Shown here: one piece after another, positions 8,442 through 15,815 of the stretch
How positions within the stretch are numbered: position 1 is the stretch's first letter
Layout: every line of letters begins with the position of its first letter
From: Chlamydiales bacterium
GTDB taxonomy: Bacteria > Chlamydiota > Chlamydiia > Chlamydiales > SM23-39
DNA: 64,000 nucleotides
Direction of reading: 5' to 3'
NCBI GenBank assembly: GCA_028278035.1
Contig: JANQFC010000032.1
Location: 1-64,000 of the forward strand
Position numbers and translations under genes: made by a program
The notes under the pieces: model-generated
Databases searched by the model: none
What the model was told of the DNA's origin: nothing
What the model saw: only the letters and a program-made list of their open reading frames with translations

Positions 8442-9066
8442 ATAATAAATTTTTCTGAAATTCTATTTTTATTTTTTCAAAGAATTCATTTTTAGATTTG
8501 AAGTAAGAATTTATCGTACTCATGAAATCTTTATGAGATCTTTGTTTTCTGTAAATAGGTGCTTTTTGTGGAAGAGTTAAATATTTATTTATTTTATCAA
8601 TATTAAAATCCCATAAAAAAGAAGTATGAAGTAAAAACCTATCTTTTTTTATATATTTGGCATTTCCTGCTATTTTTTTATTATTAATTGCAAAGTCATT
8701 TTCAATAAGCTGGAAGTTATCCAATTTCAAAGCTTTATTATAAAATTTTTCTGACCATCTCATAATCGGTTCAGGAAAAAAATCTATATCCAGAGTCTTT
8801 TGGGAAAGTATAAAGGTTACAAATAAAGTATTATTATCTACAAATACTGTCCCTCCAGCTGAAAATCTTCTAGTTATTGAAATATTGTCTTTTTGAGCGT
8901 TATTTAAATGAATAAGGTCTTTTTCTTTATTTAAGATGCCTAAAACAATAGTTTCTTTAGATCCATGATTTAAAATTAAATAATCATTTTGAGAATTTTG
9001 CAAAATATCTTTTTCTATTTCTAACTGTTTAGAAATATTTATATTTTCTAAATGCATAATTTTCAT
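8440..9066 (-). CDS. lplA: lipoate-protein ligase A-like protein
   Basis: 208 residues from the ATG at 9066. A TTG 24 nt upstream is in frame but would overlap the previous gene more and is not preferred. Family motifs are RRFSAGGTVFVD (the RRxSGGG block, with Ala for the second residue of the GG run), TLFVTF, and KIAGNAKY, which supplies the lysine that binds lipoyl-AMP; HTSFLWDFN follows. It attaches salvaged lipoate, or possibly octanoate or biotin-like groups, to E2 or GcvH lysines. It is short next to E. coli LplA because it lacks the C-terminal accessory domain. Last gene of the mnmG cluster; the same mnmG-lplA neighbourhood occurs in C. trachomatis (from memory). Confidence 0.8.
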   Translation of the reverse strand: MKIMHLENINISKQLEIEKDILQNSQNDYLILNHGSKETIVLGILNKEKDLIHLNNAQKDNISITRRFSAGGTVFVDNNTLFVTFILSQKTLDIDFFPEPIMRWSEKFYNKALKLDNFQLIENDFAINNKKIAGNAKYIKKDRFLLHTSFLWDFNIDKINKYLTLPQKAPIYRKQRSHKDFMSTINSYFKSKNEFFEKIKIEFQKNLL

Positions 9067-9067
9067 A

Positions 9068-9562
9068 TTAATATGTGCTGATTGAGTCAATATCTTCTAC
9101 AAATACTACTAAATTTTTCATGCCGGTATTAGATGTCATTTGAAAAATTATCAATGTTCCATTATCAGATATTTGCATATTCATAATATTAGATATTTTA
9201 TTTCCGTTAGTAAGCTGAAAGTATAATTTGGATAAAGATCTATTTTTTTTAAGCATATTATATGCTGCTAATAAATCAGCAGCTCTTTGTTTGGGATCTA
9301 TAAGCATGACACTTCTAGAGCCTTCTAACTTAGAAGTATTGTCAGCTGCGGAAATAATAGTTGCGGGTGATTTTTTGGGGGTAGGTTTTGCAGGCGCGGG
9401 CGTTTGATCAGTGTCTGCGACATTAATAATAGGACTGGACGGTTGTGCTAAAGCCTCTTGTAGCGTATCTATTGTATTGGGATTTGCCGCAGCCGGTTTT
9501 GTTTTATCTGTTTGTGCAAATAAAAAAAGTGGTGTGATAAATATTAAAAGATATTTTTTCAT
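9068..9562 (-). CDS. small exported Pro/Ala-rich protein, unknown function
   Basis: 164 residues. A signal peptide (MKKYLLIFITPLFLFA|QT) is followed by a low-complexity Ala/Pro/Thr linker (to about residue 75) and then a short folded-looking C-terminal domain with SVMLIDPKQRAADLLAAYNML. No family is recognised. The Pro-rich linker suggests a periplasmic or envelope-tethered location. It sits between the receiver-like gene, with which it overlaps by 4 nt, and lplA, starting 1 nt after its stop. It is therefore translated as part of the mnmG operon. Confidence 0.75.
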   Translation of the reverse strand: MKKYLLIFITPLFLFAQTDKTKPAAANPNTIDTLQEALAQPSSPIINVADTDQTPAPAKPTPKKSPATIISAADNTSKLEGSRSVMLIDPKQRAADLLAAYNMLKKNRSLSKLYFQLTNGNKISNIMNMQISDNGTLIIFQMTSNTGMKNLVVFVEDIDSISTY

Positions 9563-9984
9563 TTATTTTTTCCTTTTTTAAGTTTGAAAATATTAGCGAC
9601 TTTTTTTTGACTGGTTTTATATGTTTTACATTCGTTTAAAGTATTCATTAACTGATCTTTATTTAACGGAAGGTTTAAAAAATGAGTAAAACCTGCTTTT
9701 TTTGCTTTTTCAATATAAGATTTTTTGAAATGGGCAGTTATAAATATTATAGGAATTGAAAAAAGTCTTTTTCTTTTTTTTATTTTAAAACAGATATCTA
9801 TTGGATCCATATCTATATTTTCATCAATTATAACAATGGCGAGATTTGTATTTTCTGCAATTTTGATACCCTCTTCTGCATGTTTTTTGTCTATTATAAA
9901 ATAATCTTGTATATTATTTTGGATAAAATGCTTGGTATGTATGTTGTTGGTAATAAGTAAAAGTGTTGGATTATCTTTTGGCAT
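9559..9984 (-). CDS. degenerate response-regulator receiver (REC) domain protein
   Basis: 141 residues, a stand-alone receiver fold. The phosphoacceptor-position Asp54 (AIVIIDENIDMDP) and Thr83 (IIFITAHF) are present. The acidic pair expected after beta-1 is replaced by Thr12-Asn13 (LLLITNNIH), and the conserved Lys (normally xKP) is Leu105 in HFLNLPLNK. These changes remove the Mg-binding acids and switch lysine, so it is likely a pseudo-receiver that binds partners without normal phosphorylation. The C-terminus is a basic tail (KLKKGKNK). No kinase is nearby. It lies between mnmG (18 nt) and the exported protein (4 nt overlap). Confidence 0.75.
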   Translation of the reverse strand: MPKDNPTLLLITNNIHTKHFIQNNIQDYFIIDKKHAEEGIKIAENTNLAIVIIDENIDMDPIDICFKIKKRKRLFSIPIIFITAHFKKSYIEKAKKAGFTHFLNLPLNKDQLMNTLNECKTYKTSQKKVANIFKLKKGKNK

Positions 9985-10002
9985 AATTAAAATCTTGTTT
10001 AA

Positions 10003-11835
10003 TTAAAGTGTAGCGGATCTTTTTTTTAATGCTACCATTAAAATAGTAATATCCGCATGTGATACTCCATTTATTCTAGAGGCCATAGCTAAATTTTGAG
10101 GAAGATGTTTGAGTAGTTTTTCTTTAGCTTCTTTTCTAAGGCCGGTAATTTTTTCATAAGAAAAGCTTGTTGGAATAATCATTTTATCTAAAAAAGATAA
10201 TTTTTTAATCTCTTTTACTTGTCTTGAAATATATCCGGCATATTTTATTTCCAACTCAATTTGATCATTTATTTCTTTATTGAAATCTTTCATTTGAGAA
10301 TGATTTTTTAATAAGTCATTATAAGTATTTTCTGGTCTGGAAAGAAGTTTGTATAATGATGTGGTCTTGTTGTTTTCTAAAACATGTATTGCTTTTAACC
10401 TGCTTATTTCTTCAGATAAGACAGATTTTTTATTTAATAATTTTTGGTGTTGATCTTCATTTATTAAATTTAAATGATATCCATATTCTCTTAACCTTAA
10501 ATCAGCATTATCTTGTCTTAAAAGAAGCCTATATTCTGCTCTTGAAGTAAACATGCGATAAGGCTCTTCAATATCTTTGGTTATCAGATCATCAATCATG
10601 ACACCGATATAGCTTTCTTCTCTTTTAGGAATAAACTCATCTTTATTTAATACTTTATTTGCAGCATTAATACCGGCGATTAATCCTTGCGCAGCAGCTT
10701 CCTCATAACCCGTAGTTCCATTAATTTGCCCCGCAAAATAAAGGCCTGAAATTAGTTTTGTTTCCATTGTAGGATAAATTTGTGATGATACGGCCCAATC
10801 ATATTCTATTGCATAAGCAGGTCTTATAATTTCAGCATTTTCTAAACCCACCATACTTTGTATTACTTCAATCTGAGTAGAAAATGGCATGGAAGAAGAT
10901 AGTCCGTTTATATAATATTCTACCGTATCTATACCTTCGGGCTCTAAGAATGCCTGATGTCTCGATTTATCTTTAAATCTTACGATTTTATCTTCGATAG
11001 AAGGACAGTATCTCGGGCCAACTCCTTGAATTTTTCCGGAAAATAATGCTGATTTTTTTAAATCCCTTAAAATGATTTTTTTTGTTTTTTCAGTTGTATA
11101 AGAAATATAACAAGGAACTTGCCTATCTAGTTTTTTTTCTTCTTTATCATAAGAAAAACTAACATCTAGATCTCCTGATTGTTTGTCTAATTTTGAAAAA
11201 TCGATACTTCTTTTATGAATTCTAGGGGGTGTACCTGTTTTTAATCTTTCAATTTTAAAGCCTAAATCTTTTAAGGACTCAGATAAACTGTTAGAGGGTA
11301 AATCTCCACCTCTGCCTCCCGGGAAATCAATCTCTCCAATATGCATAAGGCCCTTCATAAAGGTTCCTGCACATATTATTATAGTTGTTCCGTAAAACGA
11401 CACGCCTTCTAGGGTTTTTACTCCTGAAATATTGTTGTTTTCAGAAATTAAAGATTCTACTGTAAATTGCTTTATTTCTAGATTCTTGGTATTTTCTAAA
11501 AAAGATTTCATCTCTAAAGAATATCTGGTTTTATCTATTTGAGCTCTTGGAGCTCTGACTGCTGGTCCTTTAGAAGTGTTAAGCATACGAAGATGAATAG
11601 CTGTTCTATCGGCAATTTTACCCATTATGCCGCCAAGAGCATCTATTTCTCTTACAATATGACCTTTGCCAATCCCTCCGATAGAAGGATTGCAACTGGC
11701 TTTTGCAATAGTATCGACGTTCATAGTAAGTAGAAGCGTTTTTGCGCCCATTTTAGCTGCAGCATATGCAGCTTCACAGCCGGCATGACCAGCTCCTACT
11801 ACTATAACTTCATATTTAGTAGGGTATTTCCACAT
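10003..11835 (-). CDS. mnmG: tRNA uridine-5-carboxymethylaminomethyl enzyme MnmG (GidA)
   Basis: 610 residues, typical. It starts with the FAD-binding VVGAGHAGCEAAYAAAKMGAK. CNPSIGGIGKGHIVREIDALGG, PGGRGG, GTPPRI, RYCPSIEDKI and GTTGYEEAAAQGL are all GidA blocks. With MnmE it adds the carboxymethylaminomethyl group at U34 of tRNAs reading split codon boxes, using FAD, folate and GTP. The C-terminal helical domain is complete. It lies 22 nt downstream of the mS38-like gene and is followed by three small genes in the same direction. Confidence 0.95.
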   Translation of the reverse strand: MWKYPTKYEVIVVGAGHAGCEAAYAAAKMGAKTLLLTMNVDTIAKASCNPSIGGIGKGHIVREIDALGGIMGKIADRTAIHLRMLNTSKGPAVRAPRAQIDKTRYSLEMKSFLENTKNLEIKQFTVESLISENNNISGVKTLEGVSFYGTTIIICAGTFMKGLMHIGEIDFPGGRGGDLPSNSLSESLKDLGFKIERLKTGTPPRIHKRSIDFSKLDKQSGDLDVSFSYDKEEKKLDRQVPCYISYTTEKTKKIILRDLKKSALFSGKIQGVGPRYCPSIEDKIVRFKDKSRHQAFLEPEGIDTVEYYINGLSSSMPFSTQIEVIQSMVGLENAEIIRPAYAIEYDWAVSSQIYPTMETKLISGLYFAGQINGTTGYEEAAAQGLIAGINAANKVLNKDEFIPKREESYIGVMIDDLITKDIEEPYRMFTSRAEYRLLLRQDNADLRLREYGYHLNLINEDQHQKLLNKKSVLSEEISRLKAIHVLENNKTTSLYKLLSRPENTYNDLLKNHSQMKDFNKEINDQIELEIKYAGYISRQVKEIKKLSFLDKMIIPTSFSYEKITGLRKEAKEKLLKHLPQNLAMASRINGVSHADITILMVALKKRSATL

Positions 11836-11857
11836 AGGTTTTTAGATAAAAAATATT

Positions 11858-11947
11858 TTATTTTTTCTTGTGACGATCGCGTCTTCTTCTTTTCTTTCTT
11901 TTGTGTTTTGCGATCTTAGCTTTTCTTTTTTTCTTTACAGATGCCAT
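11858..11947 (-). CDS. AURKAIP1/COX24-domain (mS38-like) tiny ribosomal-type protein
   Basis: 29 codons: MASVKKKRKAKIAKHKRKKR then RRRDRHKKK, so about two thirds of residues are Lys/Arg/His. This is the AURKAIP1/COX24 motif (K.R..KI..HK.KKR.R..RHKK), which in mitochondria forms ribosomal protein mS38 and which occurs as free ~30-residue proteins in Chlamydiota, Bacteroidota and Planctomycetota. A ribosomal role is inferred from the family. An AGGA box lies 7 nt upstream of the ATG. It is followed 22 nt later by mnmG in the same direction, as is plausible for a translation cluster. It is too short for most gene callers. Confidence 0.85.
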   Translation of the reverse strand: MASVKKKRKAKIAKHKRKKRRRRDRHKKK

Positions 11948-12004
11948 GGTTTGTCCTAAATAAATGATTTACATAAATATATTATGGTAAGAGTGATAAA
12001 AAGT

Positions 12005-12052
12005 AAAGATAGGAATTTAAGGTGTTTGAAAGATAGGAATTTAAGGTGTTTG
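12005..12052. repeat. 24-bp perfect tandem duplication
   Basis: AAAGATAGGAATTTAAGGTG plus TTTG occurs twice head to tail (12005-12028 and 12029-12052). It sits in the 303-bp gap (11948-12250) between the mS38-like gene and the divergent repeat-protein gene. No frame runs through it, and the two copies are identical, so the duplication is recent or constrained. A regulatory role for the divergent promoters is possible but unproven. Confidence 0.9.
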
Positions 12053-12119
12053 TTTTTAAGGTAATATAATTATTTTTTATAATATTAAAATATTTAATTT
12101 ATATTTAAATAGAATAAAA

Positions 12120-12157
12120 TGAGTTGAAATTAAGGTTTTGAGTTGAAATTAAGGTTT
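12120..12157. repeat. 19-bp perfect tandem duplication
   Basis: TGAGTTGAAATTAAGGTTT occurs at 12120-12138 and 12139-12157. Its 3' part (AATTAAGG) resembles ATTTAAGG of the 24-bp repeat 70 bp away, so both may derive from one element. A further phrase, TTTTTTGTTATAATT, occurs at about 12166-12180 and 12210-12224. Otherwise this gap is plain AT-rich sequence; I see no RNA gene in it. Confidence 0.9.
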
Positions 12158-12250
12158 ATTTCGATTTTTTTGTTATAATTTATTTTTTAATAAGATTAAT
12201 TATTGTTATTTTTTGTTATAATTATATTAACTAAAAAAATATTAAAAAAT

Positions 12251-15200
12251 ATGGCTATTTCATATATAAACACGGGGATCAAATGGGCTTATTCAACAGT
12301 CAGTCGTTGCAATAGATGGGCTATTGAAACTTTTGTGCCTTCAAAAATCAATGAAGTTATAGTTCCGATAGCCTTTAAATATTGGTCTTCTGATGCAAGA
12401 GTAGAATATATGGCAAATAATCATTATATCTCATTTTTTGCCAATTATTATAATCTATCAAATAGTGAGTTGGAAAAATATTCCAAGATTTATTTCAATT
12501 GCAATATTAATGGATTTATTAAAAATATAGAAAAATTTCATTTATCACAGGCTAAATTAAATGAATATGCTCAAAAGTTAATGCATGAAAATTCAGGGTT
12601 ATTCATTGATAATATAGAAAAGTTCAATCTATTAGAAAATAACCTTCATGAATATTTCAAAGTATTAATCGAAAAGAAATCGGCGAAAATTGATGAGAAA
12701 ATAGCTGATAATATTGAAAAATTTTTTCTTGATCAAACCTCTATTGAATCTTTTGCAAAACAGCTTTATATCTCTAATCCTAATGCATTTTGTAGAAATA
12801 TTGAAAAGTTCGCTTTTTCTAATAAACAACTTGAAAATTATGCTGAACGATTATTTCAAGTTAGATCTCAGCTTGTTTTGTATAATATTGATAAATTTCG
12901 TCTGCCATTAGAAAAACGTCAATATTATGTTGCAGAAGCATTCAATAACATATTGACTAATGAAAAAATAACTGAAAATATGCAAAAAAGAATGACGGAT
13001 AATTTTGTATATAATATTGAAAAATATGAATTACTGGATAATGACTTACATACATATGCTTTTAAAATTTTGAAATTAGATCCAATTCTATTATGTTATA
13101 ATATTGATAAATTTAAACTGCCTAATGATGAATTGCACAAATATGCTCAATTTTTTTTACAATATGATTCTTTTAATTTTATTAAAAATATTCAAAAATT
13201 TAAATTTTCTCAACAAGAACGTTTAGCATATGTACAAAAATTAATATTTACAAACCATCAGGCTGTTTTCAAATATATTGATGAATTAAGTTTAAATAAA
13301 GAAAATTGGGAATATTTAATAAATAAACTTTTAAAAGAAAATATATTTTATTTTGTAAATTATATTGATAAATTTAAATTGCCAAGAGTAAAAGTTTTAG
13401 AGATTGCTGAAAAAGTAGTTAGTGTTAATCCTGAGGTATTTGCATCAAATGTTCAAAAATTTAATTTTGATAATGAACAATATGAATATTATGCAACTTT
13501 ATTACTCGAAAGCAATTCATTGCTATTAGTTAAAAATATTCATCTTTTTGTGTTAAATAAGCAATTTTTAAAACACATATTGAAACAATTGATATTAAAA
13601 GAACCTTATGAAGTGTTTTTATTAGATGTATTTAATTGTTTGTCAAAAAAAGAACTTGAAGAATGTGCTGAAAAATTATTTTCAGAAAATCCATATAAAT
13701 TATTGCAAAATATTGAAATATTTCAATTATCAACCGAAAAAATGCATGAATATAGAAAAGAATATGGTTCAAGATTATTTTTAGAAGATCCATATAAGTT
13801 ATTGCAAAATATTGAAATATTTCAAATGTCAACCAAAAAAATGCATGAATATGCAAAAGTATTTAAAAAATTATATCCAAAAGAATTTTTACAAAAGATA
13901 AGAGCTTTTAAATATTTTAATGAAATTGCTGTTATAAAAGACTTGCTAATATCATCTCCTGACGCAATAAATGGCCTTGATATAAATTATGCTTCTTGGT
14001 GGTTTAGTTGCCAATCATGTTTAATTGATGAAACTTTACCGCAATCTTTTTATAATACACTAGATTTTGTAGTCAATAAATGCGGTTTATATTTGCAAAG
14101 GCATAAAATAATTGCTTTTTTAAATAAATTGCATGAGGAATTTTCAGAAAATTCCAAACTATTATTTCCTCGTGTAATTCAAGCTTTGTTAATCAACAAA
14201 AATTCTTTTTCAAATATAGAAGCTATGTATGAAAAATATATCAAACATAAAAATCATCCAAGGTTAAAGTTTTTAATTTTTTGTATTTATTTTTTAAATA
14301 TTGAAGAGGGAGTGAAGACAAAGCTATTTGAGTTTGTGTCTATAAATGCAAAAACATTTAAAGATGATAAAAACTCTAAAATTTTGCTACAGCTTTTCAT
14401 TAAATTATCTTTTATAGAAGCTTCTAGTAAACAAGAAAATATCTTGAATCAATTAATCGAACGAGATGAATCAAAAAATCTAATGGATAGAATCAGATTT
14501 ATACAAGCTATGATTGATTTAAAACAAGATGATTTAATCCAAAAAGAATATTTATCCCATGATGATTTATTGAAAATATTTACACGCATTTTTTTAAAAG
14601 CTATTGATGTAGAAGTTTCTGCTGCAAATATTGAATTATTCCAAACAAATATATTGAAAAAATTTAAAGATCCCTACAGTCTTTTAGTATATTTAGGTAA
14701 AATCAATACAGCAGATAATGAAAAATCAAAAAAAGAGTTAAAGCCTTTTTTTAAAGAGTGGTTTTTAGCTATTTTAGAAAATAGATATAAACAATGGCAA
14801 AAAGAAAGAAGCCCTCACATACAAAAATTGCTTGAATTACAAGTAAGCCCCCAAATTATAGATAAATGGATGAAAGATTTCCAATCATCAGGAACTTATA
14901 CATTAGAAAATCAGACAGACTTTGAATTGCAAAATGTTAGATTTAAAAAATACATAAAAGAAAAATTAATTCCGCGCCATAGTTCTTTGTTGCAAACAAG
15001 ATTTCCTCTTTTTTATACATATTTAACTACACATGAAAAGGTAGAAATAAATCTTAATAAAGAAAGCTATAATGAAGATAAGCTGCAACAACAGCTTATT
15101 ATGGCTTGTAGTAAAAAAGATTATAGTAATTGGCAACATCTTAAAATATTTTTGAAAGATCCAAGTGAAAATAGAAAAGGAAAAAAACGCGATAATGCTA

Positions 15201-15760
15201 TTTATGAATATGTTCCAGAATATGCGCAAATATTAAAATACATTGAAGAGTTTAAACAAACTCCAATATCAGTATCTTCAACATCAAAACAATATTATTT
15301 TTCAATTACATCTTCTGCTGAAGACTTAATGTATTTGGGTAGAGAAACGGGAGGATGTCAAAATATAGATCATCCATTAGGTGCGAACAAAAATTTATTG
15401 GGTTATGCTGACGGCAAAAACAAAGTATGGGCTATTCGTTCAGAAGATGGTAAATTTGTAGCGAGAGCAATAGCAAGGCTGCTTTGGTCGGAAACCAAAA
15501 AAAAACCTGTTATTTATCTTGAGCCTTTCTATATGTTGAATGAAAAACCTGAGATTTATAAAAATTTTGTTGAAAAAGCTAAACACTTTGCAAAATTTCT
15601 TAAATTAGAGCTTGTTTTTGCTCACAATTATAGAATTACTAATAAAACACAGATTTTAAAAGTATTTGGTTCAATAGCTCCATATGAATATTATGATGCA
15701 TTTCCAGGAGAGGGCATTGATCAAGCGCTAAATAATAATTTTCATATAAAAATAAATTAA
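12251..15760 (+). CDS. large NIEKF-repeat protein, putative effector
   Basis: 1169 residues from the ATG at 12251 (the frame also opens upstream from TTG, but MAISYINTG is the first ATG). Residues ~80-570 hold about sixteen units of roughly 29 residues, consensus 'F.(K/Y)NI(E/D)KF.L....L..YA..L....P', e.g. FIKNIEKFHLSQAKLNEYAQ. The predicted structure is a helical solenoid. After a non-repeat helical middle, the last ~150 residues form a different domain, with GRETGGCQNID, KNLLGYADGKNKVWAI and FVARAIARLLW. I recall similar C-termini on large chlamydial and Legionella proteins but cannot name the domain. There is no signal peptide, so type III secretion is only a guess. No ribosome site is obvious. 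Not an established family. Confidence 0.8.
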   Translation: MAISYINTGIKWAYSTVSRCNRWAIETFVPSKINEVIVPIAFKYWSSDARVEYMANNHYISFFANYYNLSNSELEKYSKIYFNCNINGFIKNIEKFHLSQAKLNEYAQKLMHENSGLFIDNIEKFNLLENNLHEYFKVLIEKKSAKIDEKIADNIEKFFLDQTSIESFAKQLYISNPNAFCRNIEKFAFSNKQLENYAERLFQVRSQLVLYNIDKFRLPLEKRQYYVAEAFNNILTNEKITENMQKRMTDNFVYNIEKYELLDNDLHTYAFKILKLDPILLCYNIDKFKLPNDELHKYAQFFLQYDSFNFIKNIQKFKFSQQERLAYVQKLIFTNHQAVFKYIDELSLNKENWEYLINKLLKENIFYFVNYIDKFKLPRVKVLEIAEKVVSVNPEVFASNVQKFNFDNEQYEYYATLLLESNSLLLVKNIHLFVLNKQFLKHILKQLILKEPYEVFLLDVFNCLSKKELEECAEKLFSENPYKLLQNIEIFQLSTEKMHEYRKEYGSRLFLEDPYKLLQNIEIFQMSTKKMHEYAKVFKKLYPKEFLQKIRAFKYFNEIAVIKDLLISSPDAINGLDINYASWWFSCQSCLIDETLPQSFYNTLDFVVNKCGLYLQRHKIIAFLNKLHEEFSENSKLLFPRVIQALLINKNSFSNIEAMYEKYIKHKNHPRLKFLIFCIYFLNIEEGVKTKLFEFVSINAKTFKDDKNSKILLQLFIKLSFIEASSKQENILNQLIERDESKNLMDRIRFIQAMIDLKQDDLIQKEYLSHDDLLKIFTRIFLKAIDVEVSAANIELFQTNILKKFKDPYSLLVYLGKINTADNEKSKKELKPFFKEWFLAILENRYKQWQKERSPHIQKLLELQVSPQIIDKWMKDFQSSGTYTLENQTDFELQNVRFKKYIKEKLIPRHSSLLQTRFPLFYTYLTTHEKVEINLNKESYNEDKLQQQLIMACSKKDYSNWQHLKIFLKDPSENRKGKKRDNAIYEYVPEYAQILKYIEEFKQTPISVSSTSKQYYFSITSSAEDLMYLGRETGGCQNIDHPLGANKNLLGYADGKNKVWAIRSEDGKFVARAIARLLWSETKKKPVIYLEPFYMLNEKPEIYKNFVEKAKHFAKFLKLELVFAHNYRITNKTQILKVFGSIAPYEYYDAFPGEGIDQALNNNFHIKIN
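13691..13852 (+). repeat. 63-bp near-identical repeat pair inside the NIEKF-repeat gene
   Basis: Bases 13691-13753 and 13790-13852 differ at only 4 of 63 positions and are offset by 99 bp (33 codons). They encode PYKLLQNIEIFQLSTEKMHEY and its partner. The other repeat units have diverged strongly in DNA, so this unit was duplicated recently. Confidence 0.9.
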
Positions 15761-15815
15761 CACCAATATATTGGATGTTATTTATATATGGTGAAAAGCT
15801 TTGGTTAAGAATAAT

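Noticed and set aside
12005..12157. Direct repeats as a possible CRISPR array
   Set aside because: Only two copies each, no spacers of equal length and no cas genes in the window.
15761..15793. Inverted repeat CACCA...TGGTG between the repeat protein and dnaB as terminator
   Set aside because: The stem is imperfect and has no T-run, so it is not supported as a terminator.
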